A DNA stretch of 64,000 nt. Source: Hyphomicrobiales bacterium (GTDB lineage: Bacteria; Pseudomonadota; Alphaproteobacteria; Rhizobiales; Beijerinckiaceae). The translations under genes were made by a program, and so were the position numbers. Each line of letters opens with the position of its first letter. Position 1 is the first letter of the stretch. The notes beneath the pieces are model-generated. The model saw nothing but the letters and a program-made list of their open reading frames with translations, did not search any database and was not told the DNA's origin. The stretch is taken from assembly GCA_930633525.1 (NCBI GenBank), contig CAKNFP010000001.1:2272001-2336000 (forward strand), given 5' to 3'. Below are positions 8,160-15,648 of the stretch, piece by piece.

Positions 8160-8761
8160 TCCAACCAATCCCAGTCTTTGCGGCGGACAATATCGCTCAC
8201 GTGCGGCTGACTTATGCCGAAGGTCTCGGCTACATCCGATTGTGAGATGGTTCCGCACAAACGTCTGATCGCCCGAACGTCGTCTTCAGCGAGCTTGCTT
8301 GCCCCGTGCTGCTCGCCTCGGTTCGTAGTCCCGTGCTCGATCCTGTCAGCTTGGTTACGTGCTGGAGTAGCCCAATACAGATGGCGGGGGTTGACGCAGC
8401 CCCTGTTGCCCTTGCCGCAAGAGTGAGCACATTCGTGTTTTGGAGATGGCTTGGGGCCATGCGCCATCTCACACATCAAGTGCGAAGCAGTTGTGAGAGG
8501 GCCGTTGTTGGGACGATGGGCTCGGCCGTAACCGTCAGCGCCGATGGCAAATGGCCAAGTTAGACAGTCATCTCCGGTGTGCTCAGCGTGTATGGCAAGC
8601 CAGTCCTTCGCCGGGCTAGCGACCTTATCGATCCTGAGCGGGTCACTGTGCTTTTTCCATCGCTGATAGTGCATGGAGCAAAAGCCGCGTTTCCCATCGT
8701 CATGTCGATGGGCGCTGCGGCCGCACCCTTCAACCGAACAGACCTTTCGAACCTCATTCAT
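8156..8761 (-). CDS. HNH endonuclease with C-terminal helix-turn-helix
   Basis: 201 residues on the opposite strand to its neighbours. An N-terminal zinc module has Cys at CSVEGCGRSAH and CSMHYQRW. The HNH core is HECAHSCGKGNRGCVNPRHL near residues 108-127 (His, Asn and His in order). A C-terminal SDVAETFGISQPHVSDIV helix-turn-helix is a typical DNA-recognition tail of free-standing homing endonucleases. The stop overlaps the scaffold gene's stop by 4 bp. It was probably inserted between scaffold and coat by homing. Confidence 0.85.
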   Translation of the reverse strand: MNEVRKVCSVEGCGRSAHRHDDGKRGFCSMHYQRWKKHSDPLRIDKVASPAKDWLAIHAEHTGDDCLTWPFAIGADGYGRAHRPNNGPLTTASHLMCEMAHGPKPSPKHECAHSCGKGNRGCVNPRHLYWATPARNQADRIEHGTTNRGEQHGASKLAEDDVRAIRRLCGTISQSDVAETFGISQPHVSDIVRRKDWDWLD

Positions 8762-8859
8762 TGGGGCCTCTCGTGAATGCGCCGTGAGCCGATGGCGAAT
8801 GGCAACAAGGCTGACAGCCTAACCCTCATCTGCCATCAGAATATCATGGAGAATTCAAC

Positions 8860-10008
8860 GTGGCCAATACGTTAACTGGCATCATTCCCACCCTCTACGA
8901 GGCGATGAACATCGTCAGCCGGGAGATGGTCGGCTTCATCCCGGCCGTCCGTCGCGACAGCAATGTCGAGCGCGCGGCCGTCGGTCAGACCGTCCGCTCT
9001 CCGATCGGCGTCGCTGGCGAGCTGGAAGACATCACCCCCGGCCAGCAGCCGGCCAACACCGGCAGCACCACTGTCGGCTATGTCGACGTCGCTATCACGC
9101 AGTCCAAGGCCGCTCCGATCCTCTGGAACGGTGAGGAGCAGCGCGGCGTCGGCACGAACGGCACGCTGAACGAGATCCTCCGCGATCAGTTCGCCGACGG
9201 CATGCGCAAGCTGGTCAACGCGATCGAGATCGATCTCGCGGCGGCTGCGAAGGCCAATGCCTCGCGTGCCTATGGCGCGGCCGGCACCACGCCCTTCGCC
9301 ACGGCCGGCGACCTCAGCGACTTCGCGGGCATCCGCAAGATCCTTGAGGATAACGGCTCCCCGCTCTCGGACCTGCAACTCGTCCTGAACTCCTCGGCGA
9401 TCGCGAACCTGCGGGGCAAGCAGTCCGTGCTGTTCAAGGTGAACGAGGCCGGTTCGAGCGACATGCTTCGCGATGGCATGACCGACCGCGTTCAGGGCTT
9501 CGCGCTCCGCAACTCGGCTGGCATCCGCTCGCACACCAAGGGCACGGGCGCGTCCTATGTGGCGGATGGCGCGGCGGCGGCGGGCGCGCGCAGCGTGGTC
9601 CTGAAGACCGGCACGGGCACCGTGCTTGCCGGCGATATCGTCACCTTCGCCGCCGACACGGTGAACAAGTATGTCGTCAACGGCGGTGTCTCGGCGCCCG
9701 GCACCATCACGCTCGGCAAGCCCGGCGCGCTGGTGACCATCCCGGACAACAACGCCATGACGATCGGCAACAGCTACACGGGCAACTTCGCGTTCAACCG
9801 CGGTTCGATCGTGCTCGCTGCCCGCGCTCCCGCCCTCCCGGACGGTGGCGATTCCGCGGACGACCGCACCTCGATCACGGACCCGGTTTCGGGCCTGACG
9901 TTCGAGGTGTCGGTCTACCGCCAGTACCGGCAGGTCAAGTACGAGATCGCCCTCGCCTGGGGCGTCGGCGTGCCGAACGGCACCCACCTCGCCACTCTGC
10001 TGGGCTGA
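8860..10008 (+). CDS. major capsid protein, P22 coat type
   Basis: 382 residues. The start (MANTLTGIIPTLYEAMNIVSRE) and GVGTNGTLNEILRDQFADGM near residue 100 are typical of the P22 gp5-like coat family, which has an HK97 fold. A Gly/Ala/Thr-rich insertion near residues 225-310 resembles the family's telokin-like or Ig-like domain. The start is GTG at 8860 with GGAG 8 bp before it. It forms the icosahedral shell. Confidence 0.9.
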   Translation: MANTLTGIIPTLYEAMNIVSREMVGFIPAVRRDSNVERAAVGQTVRSPIGVAGELEDITPGQQPANTGSTTVGYVDVAITQSKAAPILWNGEEQRGVGTNGTLNEILRDQFADGMRKLVNAIEIDLAAAAKANASRAYGAAGTTPFATAGDLSDFAGIRKILEDNGSPLSDLQLVLNSSAIANLRGKQSVLFKVNEAGSSDMLRDGMTDRVQGFALRNSAGIRSHTKGTGASYVADGAAAAGARSVVLKTGTGTVLAGDIVTFAADTVNKYVVNGGVSAPGTITLGKPGALVTIPDNNAMTIGNSYTGNFAFNRGSIVLAARAPALPDGGDSADDRTSITDPVSGLTFEVSVYRQYRQVKYEIALAWGVGVPNGTHLATLLG

Positions 10009-10067
10009 GCCAAACTCACGGGGCCGGTTCGCCGGCCTCGTCCGTCTACGCAATCTGGAGACCCGAC

Positions 10068-10373
10068 ATGTCGAAACTTGTCCCCATGGCGAAGGATGGC
10101 GAGATGCTTTCCGTCCATCCGTCCACGGTTGACGAACACCAGCGGCTTGGCTGGTCAGTCTCGCAGAAGCAGGCCGCTCCTGCTGAAGCGCCCGAACTTC
10201 CGAAGGAGAATGACGACGGCGCTCCGGTCGTCGAGATCCCGGCCGATTGGCGGGACCTCAAATGGTTCTCGATGAAGGCGCTCGCTGCGAACTTCACCGA
10301 CCAGCCCATCGAGAACAAGCCCGAAGCTGAAAAGATCATCGAGGCTGAGCTTGAACGCCGGGGAAAAGCCTGA
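10068..10373 (+). CDS. hypothetical head-region protein, 101 aa
   Basis: It follows the coat gene by 59 bp and overlaps the next small gene by one base. The N-terminus (MSKLVPMAKDGEMLSVHPST) and a C-terminal WFSMKALAANFTD plus helical tail resemble small proteins encoded right after coat genes, some of which decorate the capsid or join head to neck. No family firmly recognised. Confidence 0.6.
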   Translation: MSKLVPMAKDGEMLSVHPSTVDEHQRLGWSVSQKQAAPAEAPELPKENDDGAPVVEIPADWRDLKWFSMKALAANFTDQPIENKPEAEKIIEAELERRGKA

Positions 10374-10543
10374 TGGCCGGCCTCGTCTCCTTTGTCCGGA
10401 TTGCGCACGGGACGGTGCCAGACGCAGCGGCGGCGACAGAAACCAACGTGACAAGCGCGCGATTCCCCGGGCCTCCGCAGTCATCCGAGATCGTCGTCGT
10501 TCCGGCGGTTGTGGCGAAGATCAACGTCAAGGCGTTGGCCTGA
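10373..10543 (+). CDS. small phage protein, 56 aa
   Basis: A short frame starting at the TGATG overlap with the preceding gene, which implies coupled translation. The product is a beta-rich peptide (LVSFVRIAHGTV at the start, IVVVPAVVAKINVKALA at the end). It resembles nothing I can name, but the overlap, the direction and the tight packing favour a real gene. Confidence 0.5.
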   Translation: MAGLVSFVRIAHGTVPDAAAATETNVTSARFPGPPQSSEIVVVPAVVAKINVKALA

Positions 10544-10568
10544 CATCCAAGCAACGAAGGTCTCGGTC

Positions 10569-11099
10569 ATGGCTCTCGACACCACGCCAGGCTCCGCAAC
10601 GGCCGATTCTTATGTCAGCATGACGGACGCCGACGCCTATCATCTCGCCCATGGTGGGGAGGCTTGGCTCGCACCTTCGGTCGATGATGAGCGGAAGGAA
10701 GCGGCCCTCCGGTCGGCAACCCGCTATCTCGACAGCACCTATCGGGGGCGCTGGAAAGGTATCCGCGCGACGGCAGCGCAGGCCCTCGCCTGGCCACGCC
10801 GCGAGGTGTTCGACGAAGACAGTTACGATCTTGCAGACGACGCGATCCCGAAGGCAATCGTTGACGCCGCCTGCGAGGCCGCCCTTCTCATCATCCAGGG
10901 CGTGCAGCTCATGCCTCAGTTGGCGCGCGGCGGCATGGTGAAATCAGAATCGGTCACCGCCGGTCCGGTCAGCACCACGACGACCTACATGGACAGTGCG
11001 CCGGGGCGTGATCGCTTCCTTGCTGTCGAAGGGGCTCTGTCGGGGTTGCTGGAGCGCTCCTTTGGCGGGGGCGCGACAGTTGATCTCTTGAGGGTGTGA
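10569..11099 (+). CDS. head-tail connector, DnaT-like protein family
   Basis: 176 residues. SYVSMTDADAYHLAHG at the start, the helical central part with ALRSATRYLDSTY and LAWPRREVFDED near residues 45-80, and the C-terminal LLERSF match the phage connector family annotated as putative DnaT-like. Members sit between portal and tail, as here. It should form a ring below the portal. It overlaps the next gene by one base. Confidence 0.75.
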   Translation: MALDTTPGSATADSYVSMTDADAYHLAHGGEAWLAPSVDDERKEAALRSATRYLDSTYRGRWKGIRATAAQALAWPRREVFDEDSYDLADDAIPKAIVDAACEAALLIIQGVQLMPQLARGGMVKSESVTAGPVSTTTTYMDSAPGRDRFLAVEGALSGLLERSFGGGATVDLLRV

Positions 11100-11491
11100 T
11101 GGTGCTCTCGGTCGCTGACATCGCCGCCAAAGCCTTCACGGCAGTCGCTGGCAAGGTCACCGGTGTGATCAAGCCCGCCACACTGACCCGCTCGACCAGC
11201 GGCGTCTATGACCCTGACACGGGCTCCTACACTGCAACCAGCACCTCGGCGACAGGGCGCGCGCTGTTCGCAACAGCGGATCTCACCGGCGCCAACGGGA
11301 CCAAGATCGCGGATTTATTCCCCGACTACGTGGCCGGGCCGCTCGACCAACTCGTCTATTGCGAGGGCATGTCCCTCGTGCCGACGGAGAACGATGCGCT
11401 TACGGTCGAGGGCGTCACCTACAGCGTCCTGCGCGGCCGTGACATCCTTCTGGCCAATGGCTTGGCCGTGGCCATTGTGCGGGCGCGCTGA
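11099..11491 (+). CDS. head closure / neck protein candidate, 130 aa
   Basis: A beta-rich protein (TLTRSTSGVYDPDTGSYTAT, and a C-terminal DALTVEGVTYSVLRGRDI) with the length and composition of head-tail joining stoppers. It lies exactly where that gene usually sits, between connector and HK97 gp10-like gene. A GTG three bases upstream is an alternative start; the ATG overlaps the previous stop. Identity rests on position. Confidence 0.6.
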   Translation: MVLSVADIAAKAFTAVAGKVTGVIKPATLTRSTSGVYDPDTGSYTATSTSATGRALFATADLTGANGTKIADLFPDYVAGPLDQLVYCEGMSLVPTENDALTVEGVTYSVLRGRDILLANGLAVAIVRAR

Positions 11492-11886
11492 TGGGCTCCG
11501 CCCGTGAATTCGAGATCGGGCTAGACAAGCTCCTCAAGGGGCAGGTCGAGGGAAAGATCGTCGAGGCAACGAAGTTGCTCGCCATGGAGGCGCTGCAGCG
11601 CGTCGTCATGAAATCGCCAGTCGATACCGGCCGGTTCCGAGGCAACTGGCGGGTGGCGATCGGATCTCCGGCCTCAACACCGATCAGCCGGATAGACAAA
11701 GGCGGCGGAACGACCATCGGCGTTGGATCCAGCGTGATCGGCCGCATGAACGAGCCGCGCGTCGTCTACGTCACCAACAACCTCCCTTACGCTGTTCGCC
11801 TTGAGGAAGGTTGGTCAGCCCAAGCTCCGGCTGGGATCGTCGCCGTCACCATCGCCGAGTTGCAGGCGTTCTTCTCCAAGCTCTGA
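11491..11886 (+). CDS. tail completion protein, HK97 gp10-like
   Basis: 131 residues. LAMEALQRVVMKSPVDTGRFRGNWRV (about residues 30-55) carries the SPVDTGRFRGNW signature of the HK97 gp10 family, followed by NNLPYAVRLEEGWS (about 95-108). Members attach to the head-proximal end of the tail. It overlaps the previous stop by one base. Confidence 0.87.
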   Translation: MGSAREFEIGLDKLLKGQVEGKIVEATKLLAMEALQRVVMKSPVDTGRFRGNWRVAIGSPASTPISRIDKGGGTTIGVGSSVIGRMNEPRVVYVTNNLPYAVRLEEGWSAQAPAGIVAVTIAELQAFFSKL

Positions 11887-11893
11887 GGCGCCC

Positions 11894-12313
11894 ATGGGCT
11901 ACGCAAGCGAACGCGCGGCGATCGAAGGCCGATGGGCTGCGCTTTGGGTGACGGGCTCGCCTGTGGAGCCGCGGACGCCAACGGGCTATGAGGGCGTGAC
12001 GTTCACGCCGCCGACGGCCGCCGCCTGGTGCCGCCTAACCATCCGGGACGGCGAGGCCCGGCAAGTCTCTGAGGGCGCGCCCGGCAGCAACGTCCATCGC
12101 CATGCGGGCGCGATCTTCGTCGAGATCTTCTGCCCTGGCGGCAAGGGAACGCAGGCCCTCCGCCTGCTTGCCGATGCCGCAGCCGATGTTTTCCGTAATG
12201 CCCGCTTCGGCGGCGTGCTCTGCCGTGTCCCATCAATGAGCGCGATCCGCGAGGAAGCCCCGTGGGTCTCTGTCTCCATGTCCATCCCGTTTCAACGAGA
12301 CGAGCTTTTCTGA
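11894..12313 (+). CDS. tail terminator-like protein, DUF4128 type
   Basis: 139 residues. The pattern ERAAIEGRWAALW at the start, WCRLTIRDGEARQVS in the middle, and a C-terminal VSVSMSIPFQRDE resembles phage proteins annotated DUF4128, equivalent in position to lambda gpU. It is the last gene before the intra-operon terminator and the tail tube gene. Confidence 0.7.
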   Translation: MGYASERAAIEGRWAALWVTGSPVEPRTPTGYEGVTFTPPTAAAWCRLTIRDGEARQVSEGAPGSNVHRHAGAIFVEIFCPGGKGTQALRLLADAAADVFRNARFGGVLCRVPSMSAIREEAPWVSVSMSIPFQRDELF

Positions 12314-12338
12314 CGGAAGCCGCCGCTTCCGAAGCACC

Positions 12339-12364
12339 GCCCGCCGTGTTGGCGGGCTTCTTTC
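12339..12364 (+). terminator. intrinsic terminator before the tail tube gene
   Basis: GCCCGCC (12339-12345) pairs with GGCGGGC (12351-12357) around a 5-base loop, followed by a T-rich tract with one C. It lies between the tail terminator gene and the tail tube gene, inside the late operon, so complete expression needs read-through or anti-termination. Confidence 0.7.
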
Positions 12365-12381
12365 ATTGAAGGAGCCTGAAC

Positions 12382-13323
12382 ATGGCTTTCGCAGATTCAA
12401 GCAGCACCCGCATGGCCTATGTGAAGGAGGTGGTCGAAGGCACGACCCCGGCCTCTCCCGCATGGAAAACCCTGCGCTATACGGGCGAACAGCTCCAGTA
12501 CCAGAAGCAGACCGTGACCTCGAACGAGATCCGGCCGGACCGCAACGTCTCCGACGTCATCCAGGTTGGTCGGCAGGTGTCCGGCTCGATCAACTTCGAG
12601 CTGTCCTATGCGACGCTCGACGATTTGCTCGAGGGCGTGCTTGGCGGCACCTGGGCGACGAATGTTCTCAAGAACGGCGTGACGCGCCATGCCTTTTCCT
12701 TCGAGAAGACCTTCGAGCAAGGCGCGACCGACAGCTTCCTCCGCTATCGCGGCTGTCTGATCGGCGGCATGTCGCTCGACATCACCGCGCAGCAGATCGT
12801 CACGGGCTCGGTCAACATCATGGGCCTTGGCGGTTCGGCCGGCACCACGGCGCTCGGCAGCGCGACCTATGCGGCGCCGAATGCGAATCCGGTTCTCAAT
12901 GCGTCGTCGGATTTCGCGTCGCTCGCAATCGGCGGTGTCAGCCCCTCCCCCCGCATTCGCTCGCTGTCGTTGCAGATCGAAAACAACCTTCGCGCTCAGC
13001 CGGAGGTCGGCAATATTGACCTCGCCGGCATCGGTCTCGGCCGCTGCGTCTTCACCGGCCGGATGGAAGCCTATTTCGAGAGCCTCGCGCTCTACAACGC
13101 GATCCTCAACCACGACGACATCGATCTGGCCTTTACGGTCGGCGCCGGCTCGGGCTCGAAATACACGGTCACCCTGCCCCGCATCAAACTGCTGAATGGC
13201 GACCCGATGGCCGGTGGCAATGACCAGGACGTCATGCTGCCGATCGATTTCCAGGCGATCTATGACGCCTCTGGCTCGCCCGCCTTCGGCGCCACCATGA
13301 GCGTCACCCGCGGTGTGTCGTGA
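12382..13323 (+). CDS. major tail tube protein
   Basis: 313 residues with a good ribosome-binding site (GGAG) 9-12 bp upstream. The N-terminal MAYVKEVVEGTTPASPAWKT and the repeated SGSINFELSYATLDDLLEG pattern are typical of siphovirus tail tube proteins. These stack as hexamers round the tape measure. Beta-rich throughout, with a Gly/Ala/Ser-rich middle (about residues 150-175). It overlaps the next gene by one base. Confidence 0.85.
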   Translation: MAFADSSSTRMAYVKEVVEGTTPASPAWKTLRYTGEQLQYQKQTVTSNEIRPDRNVSDVIQVGRQVSGSINFELSYATLDDLLEGVLGGTWATNVLKNGVTRHAFSFEKTFEQGATDSFLRYRGCLIGGMSLDITAQQIVTGSVNIMGLGGSAGTTALGSATYAAPNANPVLNASSDFASLAIGGVSPSPRIRSLSLQIENNLRAQPEVGNIDLAGIGLGRCVFTGRMEAYFESLALYNAILNHDDIDLAFTVGAGSGSKYTVTLPRIKLLNGDPMAGGNDQDVMLPIDFQAIYDASGSPAFGATMSVTRGVS

Positions 13324-13526
13324 TGGGTGAGACCGTCGAGATCATCCAGACCTTCGACGCCTACCCCGAAGGCCGCAAGCGGACATTCTTGAAGGGCGAA
13401 ACACCATCTCTGGATGCTGATTTCGCCCGATCACTCAAAGCAATGGGCCTGGCACGCGCGGTGAAAGCCAAGCCCGCGCCGAAGCCCGCCAAACCCTCCC
13501 CCAAAGCTCTAAGCGAGGATGCATGA
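13323..13526 (+). CDS. small tail-region protein, 67 aa
   Basis: It starts at the TGATG overlap with the tail tube stop and overlaps the chaperone start by 4 bp. An N-terminal beta part (VEIIQTFDAYPEGRKRTF) leads to a basic, Pro/Ala/Lys-rich tail (KAKPAPKPAKPSPKAL). No family recognised; small genes with Lys/Pro tails are common next to tail tube genes. Confidence 0.6.
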   Translation: MGETVEIIQTFDAYPEGRKRTFLKGETPSLDADFARSLKAMGLARAVKAKPAPKPAKPSPKALSEDA

Positions 13527-13942
13527 GCAACGACCAGTACGACGGCTTTGAAGCCTACGAGATGGATGAGAACTGCGAATCCGGTCAGGGCGTGACGATC
13601 GAATATGACGATGGCCGTCGCTTCACCATCCATCGGGCGGGCGGCTCCAACAAGAAGTTCGGCCGCGTCTTAACCGCTCGCATGAAGCCTTTCCAACGTC
13701 GCATCGAAATGGGCACGCTACCGGACGCCGTCGGTGACCGCGTCCTCGCTGAAGTCTACGCCGAAACCATCATCATAGGCTGGGAAGGCATCGCAAAGGG
13801 CGGGCAGGACCTGCCCTTCACGAAAGAAAACGTCGTCGACTTCCTGCTCGCCAAGCCTGAAGTGTTCGCCGCGATCCGCCAGGACGCGACCAACCTGGCG
13901 CACTTCCGCAAAGAGGCGACGGAACTCGACGCAAAAAACTAA
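13523..13942 (+). CDS. tail assembly chaperone, zero-frame product (gpG-like)
   Basis: 139 residues; acidic start, then FTIHRAGGSNKKFGRVLTAR and a helical C-terminal half. It sits directly before a -1 frame extension and ends at TAA 13940-13942, inside a frameshift site. In lambda and other siphoviruses gpG and the frameshifted gpGT coat the tape measure and recruit tail tube protein during assembly. The same two-product arrangement is inferred here from the signal at 13933-13978. Confidence 0.82.
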   Translation: MSNDQYDGFEAYEMDENCESGQGVTIEYDDGRRFTIHRAGGSNKKFGRVLTARMKPFQRRIEMGTLPDAVGDRVLAEVYAETIIIGWEGIAKGGQDLPFTKENVVDFLLAKPEVFAAIRQDATNLAHFRKEATELDAKN

Positions 13943-13978
13943 CCGACGCGCTCCTCTGGGATCTCGAATGGGGAGCGC
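13933..13978 (+). other. programmed -1 ribosomal frameshift signal
   Basis: The slippery heptamer A AAA AAC (13933-13939) is in the correct register of the zero frame (GCA AAA AAC TAA). Eight bases later a stem-loop begins: GCGCTCC (13948-13954) pairs with GGAGCGC (13972-13978), extendable by a G-T and a G-C pair. The -1 frame is open from here to 14271. Heptamer, spacer, hairpin and adjacent zero-frame stop are all in place. Confidence 0.88.
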
Positions 13979-14271
13979 ATGAAGAATGGTTGCGAGAGGG
14001 TGCGGAGGCCGGTCATCCGACGCCCGCCCTCGATCGCAAGGTCTCGGTCTGGGATCACCTGCTCTGGGTCTACGAGGCGTTCATTTCGCTGTCGGGATCC
14101 CGACAGATCCATATGGGCGGGGCCGGGCCGATCCCAGTGACCGAGATCCACGCATACTGCGAACTCATGGAGATCGACGATCTCGACGACCGGGCGGATT
14201 TCCTCCTGTTCGTCGCACGGATGGATAGCGCCCTCCTCCGGTTCTATGCCAAGCGGCGGCCGAAACCATAA
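13939..14271 (+). CDS. tail assembly chaperone, -1 frame extension (gpT-like part of gpGT)
   Basis: This frame continues the upstream chaperone after a -1 shift and adds 110 residues, for a predicted fusion of about 249. It is rich in Trp and acidic residues (LLWDLEWGAHEEWL, then WDHLLWVYEAF) and ends in a basic KRRPKP tail. A TTG or other internal start near 13990 could be proposed, but no ribosome-binding site supports independent translation. It should contact the tape measure protein, as gpGT does in lambda. Confidence 0.8.
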   Translation, partial: LTDALLWDLEWGAHEEWLREGAEAGHPTPALDRKVSVWDHLLWVYEAFISLSGSRQIHMGGAGPIPVTEIHAYCELMEIDDLDDRADFLLFVARMDSALLRFYAKRRPKP

Positions 14272-14342
14272 GGTGCCATTCCGGTTGCGCGGTTCCGGCG
14301 CGCTCCACTATGCTCCGGCCAACGATGGGTTGGGAGGACGTG

Positions 14343-14645
14343 ATGCGACTTGTTGTGGCGTTGGTTGTCGGCGTGGCGATGGCTGGCTGTGTGAACGCGA
14401 AGCCCGGCAGCGAGCGTATCCGCTTCGTATCCAACCCTGAAATTGTCAAAGGCTGTACGTTCATCGCTCAGGAGACGCTTGCCTTAGGCGGCTTGGACGC
14501 AATCAAGCCGTTGGAAGAGATCACCGTCCGCATGAAGAACAAGGCCGCCGATCTTGGCGGCACAGATGTTCTTACGCCCGGACCAAAGATCACAACTCCT
14601 GGCCCTATGACGACGATCACAGGTGATATCTATCGTTGCGGCTAG
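14343..14645 (+). CDS. small lipoprotein, DUF4156-like
   Basis: 100 residues. A lipoprotein signal (MRLVVALVVGVAMAGC, Cys at residue 16) is followed by VKGCTFIAQE and MKNKAADLGGTDVLTP, the layout of DUF4156-type envelope lipoproteins. GGGAGG lies 5-10 bp before the ATG. It opens the accessory cassette between the tail chaperone and tape measure. Exported lipoproteins in this position often alter the lysogen's surface, for example superinfection exclusion; that is inference. Confidence 0.6.
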   Translation: MRLVVALVVGVAMAGCVNAKPGSERIRFVSNPEIVKGCTFIAQETLALGGLDAIKPLEEITVRMKNKAADLGGTDVLTPGPKITTPGPMTTITGDIYRCG

Positions 14646-14654
14646 GGGGCATCG

Positions 14655-15317
14655 GTGTTCGCTATTGGTCGCTGGCTCAAACTCATTTTCAAGCGAGAAA
14701 CGCCGCCCCAAGCCCCACTGCTGTTGAGCCTTCCAGAAGTCGCCGAAGAAAACTCGGACCTCGTGAAGGGATGGCGGCTCGCAGTCACGATGCAGCGAAG
14801 AACACCGTTAGCATGGCTTCGCCGCCACGGCGAATTCGCTTCGGGTTCACGGCGGCCAATGGAGGTTGTGCCTTCTGAATACGGTATTTGGCTTCCGGAC
14901 TTAAAGACGTTCAAGGAGCTAGGCTTCGACGTCCCAGATCTTCCGCCAGGGACAATTGCATCGGAAATCGGCCAAATTCCGATCGATGGGGGCGAGCTTC
15001 TCCCATTCCTCATTGAATACCGCCAGATCATTGAGGCACCGATCAGCCGCGTTGAACAGCTATCTCAGATCAGGAATTTAGAAGTTCATCATGCTCAATT
15101 GGCTGAGAAGCTTGGTGGTGATCTATGCCGACGCTATGTGACCTTGGAGATGGTCAGTCTTCTTGGTTGCGGAAGCGTAACGGCGAACAAGCTCTATGAT
15201 GCGGGATTCCAGTCAGCAGATCAGGTGACGGCCGCCTCGATCGACCGGTTGTGTCAGATCAGCGGCATAGCCATAGCCACTGCCAGAAAATTGAAGGGTG
15301 TTGAGCCGAGTGAATAA
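14655..15317 (+). CDS. helix-hairpin-helix protein with a minor-head-like segment, 220 aa
   Basis: The C-terminal 50 residues (VSLLGCGSVTANKLYDAGF, then LCQISGIAIATARKLKG) form two helix-hairpin-helix-like DNA-binding motifs. Residues 84-109 (KTFKELGFDVPDLPPGTIAS, then GQIP) share 18 of 26 positions with residues 266-291 of the minor head protein encoded at 5344-6414. The N-terminal third is basic and unrecognised. Start is GTG at 14655 after an AGGGGG element. No function can be assigned; a DNA-binding protein that carries a capsid-derived interaction segment is one reading. Confidence 0.6.
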   Translation: MFAIGRWLKLIFKRETPPQAPLLLSLPEVAEENSDLVKGWRLAVTMQRRTPLAWLRRHGEFASGSRRPMEVVPSEYGIWLPDLKTFKELGFDVPDLPPGTIASEIGQIPIDGGELLPFLIEYRQIIEAPISRVEQLSQIRNLEVHHAQLAEKLGGDLCRRYVTLEMVSLLGCGSVTANKLYDAGFQSADQVTAASIDRLCQISGIAIATARKLKGVEPSE

Positions 15318-15343
15318 GCACTCGGCTCGGTGCCCCTTCGCTC

Positions 15344-15550
15344 CTACTGCGAACGCGCCATCGCCTCACGCCATTGAACGATTATGCGACGGATCATCTC
15401 TTGCCGGTTCGGAAGGTCGGCTTCAATCCGGCGCTGATTATCGATAGCATCGATAAGTTCGCGCGGCAGACGCAACGTTATCGCCTCGGAATCGACCGAA
15501 GGGCGCCCGCCTTTGTTTCTTTCTGGTTTTTGAGTTTTTAACATTGACAA
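15344..15550 (-). CDS. ribbon-helix-helix DNA-binding protein, 68 aa
   Basis: After a basic start, AITLRLPRELIDAIDNQRR matches the beta-strand plus first helix of the Arc/MetJ ribbon-helix-helix fold, and RQEMIRRIIVQWREAM the second helix. It is the only leftward gene in the cassette and diverges from 15649-15972. A promoter-like element and an inverted repeat overlap the start region, so it probably controls its own promoter and the divergent one. A second ATG two codons in (MLKTQ) is possible. Confidence 0.75.
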   Translation of the reverse strand: MSMLKTQKPERNKGGRPSVDSEAITLRLPRELIDAIDNQRRIEADLPNRQEMIRRIIVQWREAMARSQ

Positions 15551-15575
15551 CCTGCTGATGACTTTATAATGTCAA
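15544..15575 (+). promoter_or_regulatory. divergent promoter/operator of the accessory cassette
   Basis: TTGACA (15544-15549) and TATAAT (15565-15570) are both perfect sigma-70 hexamers, 15 bp apart (short of the 17 bp optimum), pointing at 15649. TTGACA is also repeated inverted as TGTCAA at 15570-15575, a dyad that a ribbon-helix-helix protein could bind. The region also holds the start of the leftward gene. Confidence 0.55.
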
Positions 15576-15648
15576 AAACATCAGAGGCGGTCAAGTGCTC
15601 GAACACCTAACCGCCTCCTAACCTCAGCCAGCATTAGGAGTGCAGGCC

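Noticed and set aside
8872..10053. 393-codon open frame antisense to the coat gene
   Set aside because: A mirror of a GC-rich gene with Arg/Ala/Gly-heavy composition and no recognisable motif; the coat protein on the plus strand is clear.
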